Source: Rikenellaceae bacterium
Lineage (GTDB): Bacteria; Bacteroidota; Bacteroidia; Bacteroidales; Rikenellaceae
Assembly (NCBI GenBank): GCA_021201795.1
Contig: JAJQEF010000017.1
Span: 1 to 64,000 of the forward strand
Reading direction: 5' to 3'
DNA: 64,000 nucleotides
A model generated the notes under the pieces. It was given only the letters and a program-made list of their open reading frames with translations, ran no database searches and had not been told where the DNA came from. The position numbers and the translations under genes were made by a program. This document shows positions 37,950 through 45,538 of this stretch, one piece after another (positions within the stretch are counted from its first letter, which is position 1; each line of letters starts with the position of its first letter).

Positions 37950-38651
37950 ATGCGGAATTTAATTACTCTTTTCTCCTTATTGTTCTGCATCCAGTCATGT
38001 GCCGTTTCTCCCAAAACAGAGGTAATCGCACATCCGGATGCAGGATTTAAATATGTTACAAGGATGGACCGACCTAACCCTACCAACCAGGATAATTTGG
38101 AACGTTATATGGCATCATTGCCAAAAGACGTCTATGAAAACAGGAAGCTACGAAATCATTATATATCTCAATTTAAGGTATTCAACGATATATCAATGGA
38201 GGTTTACCTGTATATTTCCGATGCTTATACATATATAAACGGAATAGATTCCTTAGTCGATAAAGTAGAAATTCCGCCCAGATTCAAAAACGGAGACGAA
38301 AAAAAATTCTCCAAATGGATACTCAAAAAAAATGATATTAAATTTCCGCCTGACCTTACAATACTCGATCCGGATTACCGCGGAAATATCGTCATGGAGG
38401 TGACTATAGGAAAAGACGGCTCATTAACCCATAAAGTACTGGGAACAAGAATAACTTCAGAAGACGAATATATACCTGAACAATTGGCAGCACTTTTTAC
38501 CAAATCACCCAGATGGAAACCGGGAATGGACAATGGAGAGGTGGTCGATGCGAAATATCTTGTTTCATTGGTATGGGGGCATTACAGAGTAGTCGGTCAG
38601 TCGGGTAAACAAAAATTAATAGATATCAGCGGAAAAGTAACTTATAGATAA
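37950..38651 (+). CDS. Lipoprotein with TonB-C-like domain (array copy 2)
   Basis: A 233-residue lipoprotein; the leader ends in FCIQSC with Cys17 as the lipidated residue. HPDAGFKYVTRMDR follows shortly after, then VYLYISDAYTYI near 88-99, IPPRFKNGDEKKFSKWI near 109-125 and the C-terminal GSLTHKVLG and SPRWKPGMDNGEVVDAKYLVSLVWGHYR block (near 187-214; in part). This end matches TonB-C in the order of strands. There is no proline-rich linker or inner-membrane anchor, so it cannot be a TonB energy transducer. Residues after the Cys (AVSPK) lack the acidic surface-export signal known from Bacteroidetes, suggesting a periplasmic face (inference). Confidence 0.85.
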   Translation: MRNLITLFSLLFCIQSCAVSPKTEVIAHPDAGFKYVTRMDRPNPTNQDNLERYMASLPKDVYENRKLRNHYISQFKVFNDISMEVYLYISDAYTYINGIDSLVDKVEIPPRFKNGDEKKFSKWILKKNDIKFPPDLTILDPDYRGNIVMEVTIGKDGSLTHKVLGTRITSEDEYIPEQLAALFTKSPRWKPGMDNGEVVDAKYLVSLVWGHYRVVGQSGKQKLIDISGKVTYR

Positions 38652-38695
38652 TTAATTTAAATTGGATACGAGTAAAATTAATAAAATACATTTTT

Positions 38696-38900
38696 ATGGG
38701 GTTGTTTATAACATCGTGTACGCCTAACACCACGGTATTAAAACATCCTTATGCCGGATTTAAATATATTACAAAGATAAGGGCCAAGGACGAATATATA
38801 CCCAATCAACTGACGGCCCCAATGGATAACGGGGAAATTGTATAAACAAATAGCTGGCACGGTTAGTCTGGGGACACTACAGGGACGATAAACATAGTAA
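38696..38900 (+). pseudogene. Internally deleted relic of an array copy (copy 3)
   Basis: An ATG at 38696 opens 49 codons, MGLFITSCTPNTTV, then LKHPYAGFKYITKI (the N-terminal array motif), which runs straight into DEYIPNQL and MDNGEIV, sequences that sit about 110 residues later in copy 2. The stop at 38843-38845 is followed in another frame by LARLVWGHYRDDK, the C-terminal hallmark, with an in-frame TAG at 38851. So the copy has lost its middle by deletion and then suffered a frameshift and a stop. It is closest to copy 2. Confidence 0.85.
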
Positions 38901-38932
38901 GCCAATTATAATAGATATTATTAATAGTAGCA

Positions 38933-39601
38933 GTGAAAACGGCGGTATTATATATAATTATATTTTTAATACTAACAGGATGCGGTCCGAAAACGGAAAA
39001 ACTGACCCATCCCGATTCCGCGTTCCGGTACCGGACACGTTTCGAGAGGATAAATTCCTCCACGGAAAGAAGCCTCAAGCAATATTTGGAATCGTTGCCG
39101 GAAGAAGAATTAAAGGACCCTGCAAATAAGAACCTGCATGTTCAGTTCCATAAATCCTTCAACGTATCTATGGAGGTATATTTTTACATCTCGGATCCAT
39201 ACACATACGTAAATCTCAATGATTCCATTGTGGATCATATCGACGTCCCACCCCTGTTTTTAGGTGAGAGTGCAGAACATTTCACCCAATGGGTCGCTAA
39301 AAAAAATGACTTCAAGTTCCCTACACCGGTAATAAATTCCGCTTACCGTGGAAGTATTATATGGGAAGTTTATATCGATAAGAATGGAAATTTATCCCTT
39401 GTTACGCTAGTAAATAACGATCCCCTTAACAGCGAAATGTATAACAGCATTACCGCGACCCTTCTATCTTCACCCCAATGGACGCCGGGAAGGCATGAAG
39501 GTGAACCGGCTGTCACCAAATATATAATGGGAGTCGTATGGGGACATTACAGGGTAAACAATAAAAGGGGAAGAATGATCTTCGGAGGCGCATACTGGTA
39601 A
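38933..39601 (+). CDS. Lipoprotein with TonB-C-like domain (array copy 4)
   Basis: 222 residues, started by GTG at 38933. The lipobox is LILTGC (Cys17). Then KLTHPDSAFRYRTRFER, VYFYISDPYTYVNLNDSIVDHIDVPPLF near 87-114 (in part), FTQWVAKKNDFKFPTP and the ending SPQWTPGRHEGEPAVTKYIMGVVWGHYRV (in part). It is the nearest relative of copy 2: both share the LESLPEE-/ASLPKD-type helix after the N-terminal motif. The upstream 280 bases contain the copy 3 relic, so transcription most likely comes from copy 2 or from a site within the relic. Confidence 0.84.
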   Translation: MKTAVLYIIIFLILTGCGPKTEKLTHPDSAFRYRTRFERINSSTERSLKQYLESLPEEELKDPANKNLHVQFHKSFNVSMEVYFYISDPYTYVNLNDSIVDHIDVPPLFLGESAEHFTQWVAKKNDFKFPTPVINSAYRGSIIWEVYIDKNGNLSLVTLVNNDPLNSEMYNSITATLLSSPQWTPGRHEGEPAVTKYIMGVVWGHYRVNNKRGRMIFGGAYW

Positions 39602-39636
39602 CAACAAAACATAATAACCTACAATACTTTTTTATT

Positions 39637-40401
39637 ATGAAAAATATAATTATCTTATCCGTGCTTCTTATGGCAACGGCTTGCGGAAGCACTGAAATCA
39701 AAGTAAAAAAGACGAGCCATTCGGATTCAGGATTCAGATATATGGCATATATGGATAGCCACAGGCAGTTGTTCGAGAAACAAATTGCAGAAATGGACGA
39801 AGGATCTGGTTTGGATACAAAGGAAAAAACCATTATCGATCCTAAAAATATTTCTAAAGTCAAGGAGTCTGCTATTGGAGTGGGAATTGAAAAAAATATT
39901 TTCCTGTCGGATTGCTACACCAGGGATTCTATTGTCGAGATAGTACAGAAAACTCCTCGATTTTTCGGAGGATCCAATGAAAAAATATTCCTGAAGTGGT
40001 TCCTCGAAAATTCTAATATCAGGATAAATCCGGCATTAATATTAAGCAGGGAATGCAGAGGACATTTATTACTTCAGGTCGGATTCGACGATACAGGCTG
40101 GATAGAATCGATCGATGTCCTGAGCATCGACGACGAGTTCTACGATGGGGAAATCTCAAATGCATTTATTAATACACTGTACACTTGTCCCCAGACAAAA
40201 CCGGCTTTTCACAAAGGAAAAAACGTGGAATTTCAGTACCTTATAGCTATCACATGGGGACACTACAGAACATATAATCCGCTTTTCGATATCAGCGACA
40301 GGGATAAAGTCTTGCTGAAGTCAATTCCAAAAGTTAAAACAGTAAATAGATTGAAAAAAGACGAGAATTACGAATACGACCCTTTCAGGGATTTTAAATA
40401 A
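39637..40401 (+). CDS. Lipoprotein with TonB-C-like domain (array copy 5)
   Basis: 254 residues with lipobox LMATAC (Cys16). After KTSHSDSGFRYMAYMDSHRQLFEKQIAEMDE (in part) comes an insert absent from copies 2 and 4, then IFLSDCYTRDSIVEI, PRFFGGSNEKIFLKWF, ECRGHLLLQVGFDDTGWIESIDVL (in part) and KPAFHKGKNVEFQYLIAITWGHYRTY. A charged tail ends in YEYDPFRDFK. It pairs with the damaged copy 6 that follows, sharing the insert, the tail and the phrase SA/PIGVG. No transmembrane helix beyond the leader. Confidence 0.84.
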   Translation: MKNIIILSVLLMATACGSTEIKVKKTSHSDSGFRYMAYMDSHRQLFEKQIAEMDEGSGLDTKEKTIIDPKNISKVKESAIGVGIEKNIFLSDCYTRDSIVEIVQKTPRFFGGSNEKIFLKWFLENSNIRINPALILSRECRGHLLLQVGFDDTGWIESIDVLSIDDEFYDGEISNAFINTLYTCPQTKPAFHKGKNVEFQYLIAITWGHYRTYNPLFDISDRDKVLLKSIPKVKTVNRLKKDENYEYDPFRDFK

Positions 40402-40425
40402 AAACATTGACAATTATGCACTACT

Positions 40426-41192
40426 ATGAACAATAATATTTTATTATACATTTTATTATTTACAATGTGTTCCTGTGCGAGCACGGTGAAAGTCGAAAAG
40501 ATCGACCACTCGGATGCAGAATTTAAATACATGGGATCAATCGAAACCCACCGGCAGATCTTTGAAAGACAAATTTCTGAGACGGACGAAAACTCCGGGC
40601 AGGAAGTTTTAATTAGAGTCCGGGTAAAAAGCGACCCTAAAGATTTTTTTAGAAAAGTGGAGCCAGCACCAATCGGTGTAGGTATGGAAAAATATGTATA
40701 TATATCGGATGCTTTTACTAATGATACCATAATTGAAATTGCGGAAGTAGGCCCACGTTTCAAGGGAAAGGACGAATCTCAATTTATCGATTGGCTATTA
40801 AAGAAAAATAAATTCAAAATAAATTCGTCATTTACACTTGACAGGGATGTAAGGGGACATATTATTTAGGAAATAGTTATAAACGAAAAAGGAGAAATAT
40901 CCGAAATTAAAACATTGAATTTAGACGATAATTTTTATAACGGTGAAGTTTCCGGCAGTTTCTTAAAAAATATTCATGAGAGCCCGAAATGGAAACCTGC
41001 GATCCACAACGGAGAAATAATCAGTTCCAAATATTTAATAACCATCACATGGGGTCATTTCCGAACCTATACATCGCCCAACCTCAGTCCAAAAGAAAAA
41101 AATTATTACGACAAAGATATCTCCCTCGGTACGAACGAAATTCACCAATAAGGAAGTCCGAATACGATCCGTACAAAGATTTCGATGAATAA
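40426..41192 (+). pseudogene. Array copy 6, broken by an internal TAG and a late frameshift
   Basis: Lipobox FTMCSC (Cys17), KIDHSDAEFKYMGSIETHRQIFERQ, VYISDAFTNDT and GPRFKGKDESQFIDWL are all as in copy 5. At 40867-40869 a TAG interrupts VRGHII-EIVINEKG where copy 5 has a Leu codon (TTG to TAG would do it). Reading continues in the same frame through SPKWKPAIHNGEIISSKYLITITWGHFRTY to a stop at 41151. The ancestral tail KSEYDPYKDFDE, matching copy 5, appears in another frame up to 41192, so a small indel near 41140 added a second lesion. A readthrough product remains possible but is unlikely. Confidence 0.85.
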
Positions 41193-41212
41193 ATTATTAT
41201 GAGTAGTATTAT

Positions 41213-41941
41213 ATAATATTTGTAGGAATTTTATTATTATTCTGCAGCGCAAGTAAACCGGAAAAAATAGACTCTCCGGATGCGGGATTCAAATATAAAA
41301 TCAAGTTCGAGAAACAAAAGTCCACGGGAGTGGATATTTCACTTGCAAATGAGAAGCTAACGCATGGCAGCAACAGCAAACTCATTGCCGGACTGGCAAA
41401 AATGGATATCAATAACAGACAGGTTTCACCCTTCTCTATTGACCGTGCGTGTTATTTCTTCATATCAGACGCTTATACCTGTATAGATGAAGAAACCAAT
41501 GCTTTCGACAGGGTACAGGTACCGCCCAAATTCAAAGGCGGCGACGAAGCAAAATTCTGTAAATGGATCAAAAAAAATTATAAGTTCGACTACTTCAATT
41601 CATCTATGATATTAAGCGACGCTAACCGGGGAAACCTGATTTTTAATATAACTATAGACAGATACGGGAATTTATCAGATATCAAACCTTTAACCGTGGA
41701 CGATTCATCGCTCGACCAGGAAATTTTTAACGGATTCTTCAACCTTCTCGAACGTTCGCCAAAATGGAAGCCGGCGAAAGAGAACGGACAGGAAGTCGAG
41801 TCCAATTATATAATCGCTTTGGTTTGGGGTCATTTCAGACTCATAGACGACGACCTTGACGATCCGAAAAACGCCAATTATAAACTATATCAGCAGGCGC
41901 TTGAAGAGGGGTGGGATCCGCTTTATATAATGATCGACTGA
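41213..41941 (+). pseudogene. Array copy 7, start codon lost by frameshift
   Basis: From 41213 the frame reads IIFVGILLLFCSASKPEKIDSPDAGFKYKIKFEKQ, a hydrophobic leader ending in a lipobox-like FCSAS, continuous to the stop at 41941. No ATG, GTG or TTG exists before or within the leader; a TAG lies at 41204. The only nearby ATG (41199) is in another frame and stops after five codons. A GTG at 41330 would give a 203-residue protein without export signal. The rest is intact: CYFFISDAYTCID, VPPKFKGGDEAKFCKWI, SPKWKPAKENGQEVESNYIIALVWGHFR (in part). Copy 8 is its closest relative. It may be recently inactivated. Confidence 0.75.
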
Positions 41942-41973
41942 CCTTTAATACCTGCTCTCAACCTTTAAAATTT

Positions 41974-42792
41974 ATGAAAAAACTCTTATTACTCTTTTCT
42001 ATTATTATTTTTTCGAGCGGCGTAAAACCCGAAAAAATAAACACTCCCGACGCAGGATTTAAATATAAGATCCGCTTCGAGAAAACTAAAAATATGACGT
42101 TGGACAAGAACCTCGTCGCTGTAAAACTCGACAAATCCAAAATTAGCGAAATGGATGCGGAACTCTCCAGATTGGATTTCGACAGCAAAGATAAGTCACC
42201 GGGGATAATCGGATTCGATAATACCCATAGAGCTCCGATATCAATAGGCAGGGAATGTTACTTCTTTATATCGGATGCTTATATGTCATTCGGAGATGAG
42301 GATACGTCATTCGATCAGGTTCAGCAGCCTCCGTTATTTAAAAAAGGAGACGAAGGGAAATTCTGTAAATGGATCCGGAACAAATACAGATATTTTTTCA
42401 ACACTTCAATGATCCTGAGCGAGGCTAACAGAGGGCATTTATTGTCCCATATAGTAATAGACGATAACGGAGTTTTATCTGAGATAAAACCATTATCCGT
42501 AGACGACGGATCACTGAATAATGAAGTTTATCATGGATTTACCAATTTATTGAAAAAATCACCCAAATGGAAACCTGCCGTCGATGATGGGAAAAAAGTC
42601 GAATCTAATTATATCATAGCCCTCGTATGGGGCCACTACAGATTTCTGGAGGCCAAGCCAATGTTCTATGATATGGAAGAAGATGAGTTGCCGGAAAGTA
42701 CGAGAAATTACCATGAACGTAAAGATACTTATAAGTATTTCGAAGAAGCAATGGAACAAGGAATAGATCCTTTATCTATTCTTATCGATTAG
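41974..42792 (+). CDS. TonB-C-like array copy 8, lipobox cysteine replaced
   Basis: 272 residues from the ATG at 41974, the largest open copy. The leader MKKLLLLFSIIIFSSG resembles a lipoprotein signal, but Gly16 stands where Cys is expected (GGC for TGC would explain it), so it is no longer a canonical lipoprotein and may stay membrane-tethered or be cut by signal peptidase I. Then KINTPDAGFKYKIRFEKTKN, a longer linker, CYFFISDAYMSF, QPPLFKKGDEGKFCKWI and SPKWKPAVDDGKKVESNYIIALVWGHYRF (in part). The tail is acidic and ends DTYKYFEEAMEQGIDPL. Confidence 0.83.
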   Translation: MKKLLLLFSIIIFSSGVKPEKINTPDAGFKYKIRFEKTKNMTLDKNLVAVKLDKSKISEMDAELSRLDFDSKDKSPGIIGFDNTHRAPISIGRECYFFISDAYMSFGDEDTSFDQVQQPPLFKKGDEGKFCKWIRNKYRYFFNTSMILSEANRGHLLSHIVIDDNGVLSEIKPLSVDDGSLNNEVYHGFTNLLKKSPKWKPAVDDGKKVESNYIIALVWGHYRFLEAKPMFYDMEEDELPESTRNYHERKDTYKYFEEAMEQGIDPLSILID

Positions 42793-42833
42793 GTAAGAAC
42801 CTCTTATTACATAAGAAAAGATAATATTCTAAA

Positions 42834-42906
42834 CCATGAAAAGACGGCGAAAAGAAAAAACACATATAAATATTATGAAAAAGTAACTGAAAGAGGTCTA
42901 TATTAA
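42834..42906 (+). pseudogene. Relic of the C-terminal tail of another array copy (copy 9)
   Basis: In the frame starting at 42835 the sequence reads HEKTAKRKNTYKYYEKV and then TERGLY before TAA. It lines up with the tail of copy 8 (HERKDTYKYFEEAMEQGI): K-x-T-Y-K-Y-[YF]-E-x4-E-x-G. No other part of the gene is left, and miaA lies on the other strand directly after it, with its stop codon touching the relic. This is a short match, so chance cannot be ruled out, but the register and position support it. Confidence 0.6.
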
Positions 42907-43826
42907 CAGATTAAAAGCGGATAAGCGCCGCTTTTTTTCAAATATTCAATTATTTCCTCTAATGTCCTGACCCAGATAATATCTTTATCCCTCCGGAACC
43001 ATGTCATTTGTCTTTTGGCGTATCTTCTGGTATTTCTTCTAATCAATTCCACTGCCGTAGCATAGTCGTTTTTTTTTTCGAAAAAATCGAAGAGTTCATT
43101 AAAACCAACAGTTTGCAAGGAATTAAGGTATTTATATTTAAAAACTGACCGCGCTTCTTCCACCATACCATTTTCAATCATTATCTCCGTACGTTTATTG
43201 ATCCTTTCATATAGTAACTCCCGGGGAATGTCAAGACAAAATTTTGTAATACGAAAAGGTCTCTCTTTTTTATTTCCTTTCCTCAACCCTGAATAGGGAT
43301 GTCCAGTACTTATACAGACTTCCAGTGCCCGGATCACCCTTTGGGGATTATTTCTATCTACTACCCCGTAATATTCCGGATCGCGTTGCTGAAGGTCTTC
43401 CAGAAGCTTACCGAGACCATGTTCATCATATATCTTATTAAGACGCTCTCGCACCTTCAAATCGGCATCAGGAACAGCATCGAACCCGTTACACACCGCA
43501 TCGATATAAAGCCCCGAGCCGCCTGTCATTACGACACAATCCTTTTCAGCAAATAGCCTGTCAAGCAGATTAAGTGCATCGATTTCAAAATCTCCAGCCG
43601 AATAAAAATCTTGTATGCTTTTATTGCCTATAAAATGATGCGGAACCAAAGACAGCTGCTCTTGGTCCGGAGCAGCTGTGACTATTGGAATTTCTTTATA
43701 AAACTGCCGTGAATCACACGACAAAATATGGGTATCGAACCTTTGTGCCAGTTCGATGCTTACATCTGTCTTACCGGATGCCGTAGGTCCGCATATAACA
43801 ATTAATGTCTTTTCATTAAAAGTCAT
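42903..43826 (-). CDS. miaA: tRNA dimethylallyltransferase
   Basis: Adds the dimethylallyl group to A37 of tRNAs reading UNN codons. 307 residues with P-loop GPTASGKTDVSIELA near 13-27, DSRQFYKEIPIVTAAPD near 39-55, HHFIGNK near 63, GGSGLYIDAVCNG near 101-113, NPQRVIRALEV near 159-169 and the tRNA-clamp RRNTRRYAKRQMTWFRRD near 269-286. Its ATG overlaps the rho stop codon by one base (TAATG), so rho and miaA are one transcript, as in many Bacteroidetes. Confidence 0.97.
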   Translation of the reverse strand: MTFNEKTLIVICGPTASGKTDVSIELAQRFDTHILSCDSRQFYKEIPIVTAAPDQEQLSLVPHHFIGNKSIQDFYSAGDFEIDALNLLDRLFAEKDCVVMTGGSGLYIDAVCNGFDAVPDADLKVRERLNKIYDEHGLGKLLEDLQQRDPEYYGVVDRNNPQRVIRALEVCISTGHPYSGLRKGNKKERPFRITKFCLDIPRELLYERINKRTEIMIENGMVEEARSVFKYKYLNSLQTVGFNELFDFFEKKNDYATAVELIRRNTRRYAKRQMTWFRRDKDIIWVRTLEEIIEYLKKSGAYPLLIC

Positions 43827-45391
43827 TATTTATTCATAGTGATAAGAAACTCTTCATTGGAACGTGTACCGTCCATGTGTTTCTTCAATTCCTCCATAGC
43901 TTCTACAGAATTCATGTCCGCAAGATAGCGGCGAAGTATCCAAATTTTCTGCAACACTTCCTTGTCCAGAAGAAGATCGTCGCGTCTGGTGCTCGACGCA
44001 GTAAGGTCGACAGCTGGATATATCCTTTTATTCGATAATTTACGATCCAGTTGAAGTTCCATATTTCCAGTTCCTTTAAATTCTTCAAAAATAACTTCGT
44101 CCATTTTAGAACCGGAGTCGATTAAAGCTGTTGCAATAATAGTAAGGGAACCCTTTTCCTCCGTGTTCCTTGCCGCTCCGAAAAAGCGTTTCGGCTTATG
44201 CAAGGCATTAGCATCGACACCACCGGATAAAACCTTGCCTGAAGCAGGCTGTACCGTATTATATGCTCTGGCAAGACGCGTTATAGAATCAAGTAAGATT
44301 ACCACGTCATGTCCGCACTCCACCATTCTTTTAGCTTTTTCCAACACCATTTCAGCAACCTTTACGTGTCTTGCAGCCTGTTCATCGAACGTGGAAGCTA
44401 TCACTTCCGCTTTAACACTGCGAGCCATATCGGTAACTTCTTCCGGTCTTTCGTCAATCAGAAGTACTATCATGTAAACTTCCGGATTGTTATCTGCAAT
44501 TGCGTTTGCAATCGATTTAAGAAGTACCGTTTTACCAGTTTTAGGCTGTGCCACGATCAACGCCCTCTGCCCCTTGCCAATCGGGGCAAAAAGATCTATG
44601 ACCCTGGTGGAAATATTATTGTGTCCGTTTCCTGTTATATTAAATTTTCTATCGGGAAACAACGGGGTCAGAAATTCGAATTGTACCCTGTCCCTTATAT
44701 CATCAGGCGATAATCCATTGATCCGTGTAACATTGATAAGCGGAAAATATTTTTCACCTTCCTTCGGAGGGCGGATTATACCTTCTACTGTATCTCCGAG
44801 TTTCAAGCCGAATCTTTTGATTTGTGACGGAGAAACATAAATATCGTCAGGCGAATTAAGGTAATTGTAATCCGAAGACCTCAGGAAACCGTAACCATCC
44901 TGTATCACTTCCAATACTCCTTCAGCCTCGATCGTTCCAAGATATTCATCTCTTGCCTCTTTGTGTTTATGAGGCGACGTCTGACTATCCTGTACCGGAG
45001 GAGCAGGAGTTGGAACAGGTTGTTTCTTTTTATCTGATTCGGGTTGCTTTTTCTCAACTTCAGGCTGTTTTTTTACGTCAACTTCCGAATGGTCCGGTTC
45101 ATTTCTGTTATCAACCGGAGTATTTTTTTCTTTTGAAATTCTTTTTCTTTTACCGCGCTCAGAAGACTTATCATTATTCGCAGGATGCGAATGTTCCTGC
45201 TTCACATCAACAACAGGTTTTTCCTCTTCTATTTCCTTTATTTCAGAATCTATGACCTTGGGTTCCGGAGAAGGTACATCGATTATCCGTTCAATAAATT
45301 CCTTTTTTTTATAATTCCCCTTGATACCTAAGCTTTTTGCAATTTCCTTGAGCTCGGCAAGAGATTTTTTATTTAATTCGTTTTCCTGCAT
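43826..45391 (-). CDS. rho: Transcription termination factor Rho with long disordered insert
   Basis: Hexameric RNA helicase that ends transcription. The chosen start (45391, [23 protein letters not shown]) gives 521 residues; an earlier in-frame codon at 45472 lies upstream of the promoter element. N-terminal Rho_N helices occupy residues 1-38. A polar, Lys/Glu/Pro/Gln-rich linker follows (about 40-147), with several KKQPE-like repeats. The RNA-binding cold-shock fold begins near 152 ([15 protein letters not shown]) and the ATPase has [11 protein letters not shown] and a [11 protein letters not shown] arm. Such inserts occur in Bacteroidetes Rho and, in Bacteroides, have been tied to phase separation. 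Confidence 0.96.
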   Translation of the reverse strand: MQENELNKKSLAELKEIAKSLGIKGNYKKKEFIERIIDVPSPEPKVIDSEIKEIEEEKPVVDVKQEHSHPANNDKSSERGKRKRISKEKNTPVDNRNEPDHSEVDVKKQPEVEKKQPESDKKKQPVPTPAPPVQDSQTSPHKHKEARDEYLGTIEAEGVLEVIQDGYGFLRSSDYNYLNSPDDIYVSPSQIKRFGLKLGDTVEGIIRPPKEGEKYFPLINVTRINGLSPDDIRDRVQFEFLTPLFPDRKFNITGNGHNNISTRVIDLFAPIGKGQRALIVAQPKTGKTVLLKSIANAIADNNPEVYMIVLLIDERPEEVTDMARSVKAEVIASTFDEQAARHVKVAEMVLEKAKRMVECGHDVVILLDSITRLARAYNTVQPASGKVLSGGVDANALHKPKRFFGAARNTEEKGSLTIIATALIDSGSKMDEVIFEEFKGTGNMELQLDRKLSNKRIYPAVDLTASSTRRDDLLLDKEVLQKIWILRRYLADMNSVEAMEELKKHMDGTRSNEEFLITMNK

Positions 45392-45458
45392 TAAAATATG
45401 AATTAATGATTTTTCTCCTGTTAGGACGAGGAGTATATTTTTAGAGATTTTTGTTGTA

Positions 45459-45466
45459 CAAAGATA
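45459..45466 (-). promoter_or_regulatory. Candidate -7 element of rho-miaA
   Basis: TATCTTTG on the minus strand, exact TAnnTTTG match, with a T-rich -33 region. The leader of about 60 bases is longer than average here and could hold autoregulatory sites for Rho. Confidence 0.55.
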
Positions 45467-45538
45467 CAGCATTTTTTATAAAAAGAATAAAAACAGAATA
45501 AATAATTAATATATATTTTTGTTTTTTATTTTGACAAT

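Larger units (their letters stand above)
37241..42906 (+). repeat. Tandem array of TonB-C-like lipoprotein genes and relics
   Basis: Nine units lie head to tail on the plus strand: five open genes, two damaged ones and two fragments. Shared landmarks in order: lipobox Cys, [HST]xDAGFKY near the mature N-terminus, a YISDAYT segment, PPxFKGGDExKFxKWI, a strand pair with GxLxxI, SPKWKPxxxxGxxVxxxYIxxxVWGH[YF]R. Copies group in pairs (2 with 4, 5 with 6, 7 with 8), which indicates stepwise local duplication. The 3' part matches the TonB C-terminal domain consensus in spacing and residues. Adjacent copies 7 and 8 still share an 18-base identical stretch (AAATTCTGTAAATGGATC). Confidence 0.85.

Noticed and set aside
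41911..41973. Longer start for array copy 8 (21 extra codons)
   Set aside because: The extension overlaps the end of copy 7 and places the signal peptide inside the protein; the ATG at 41974 gives a clean leader.
37241..42906. CRISPR array or mobile element as cause of the repeats
   Set aside because: The repeats are whole paralogous genes of 0.6-0.8 kb without spacers, terminal inverted repeats or a transposase.
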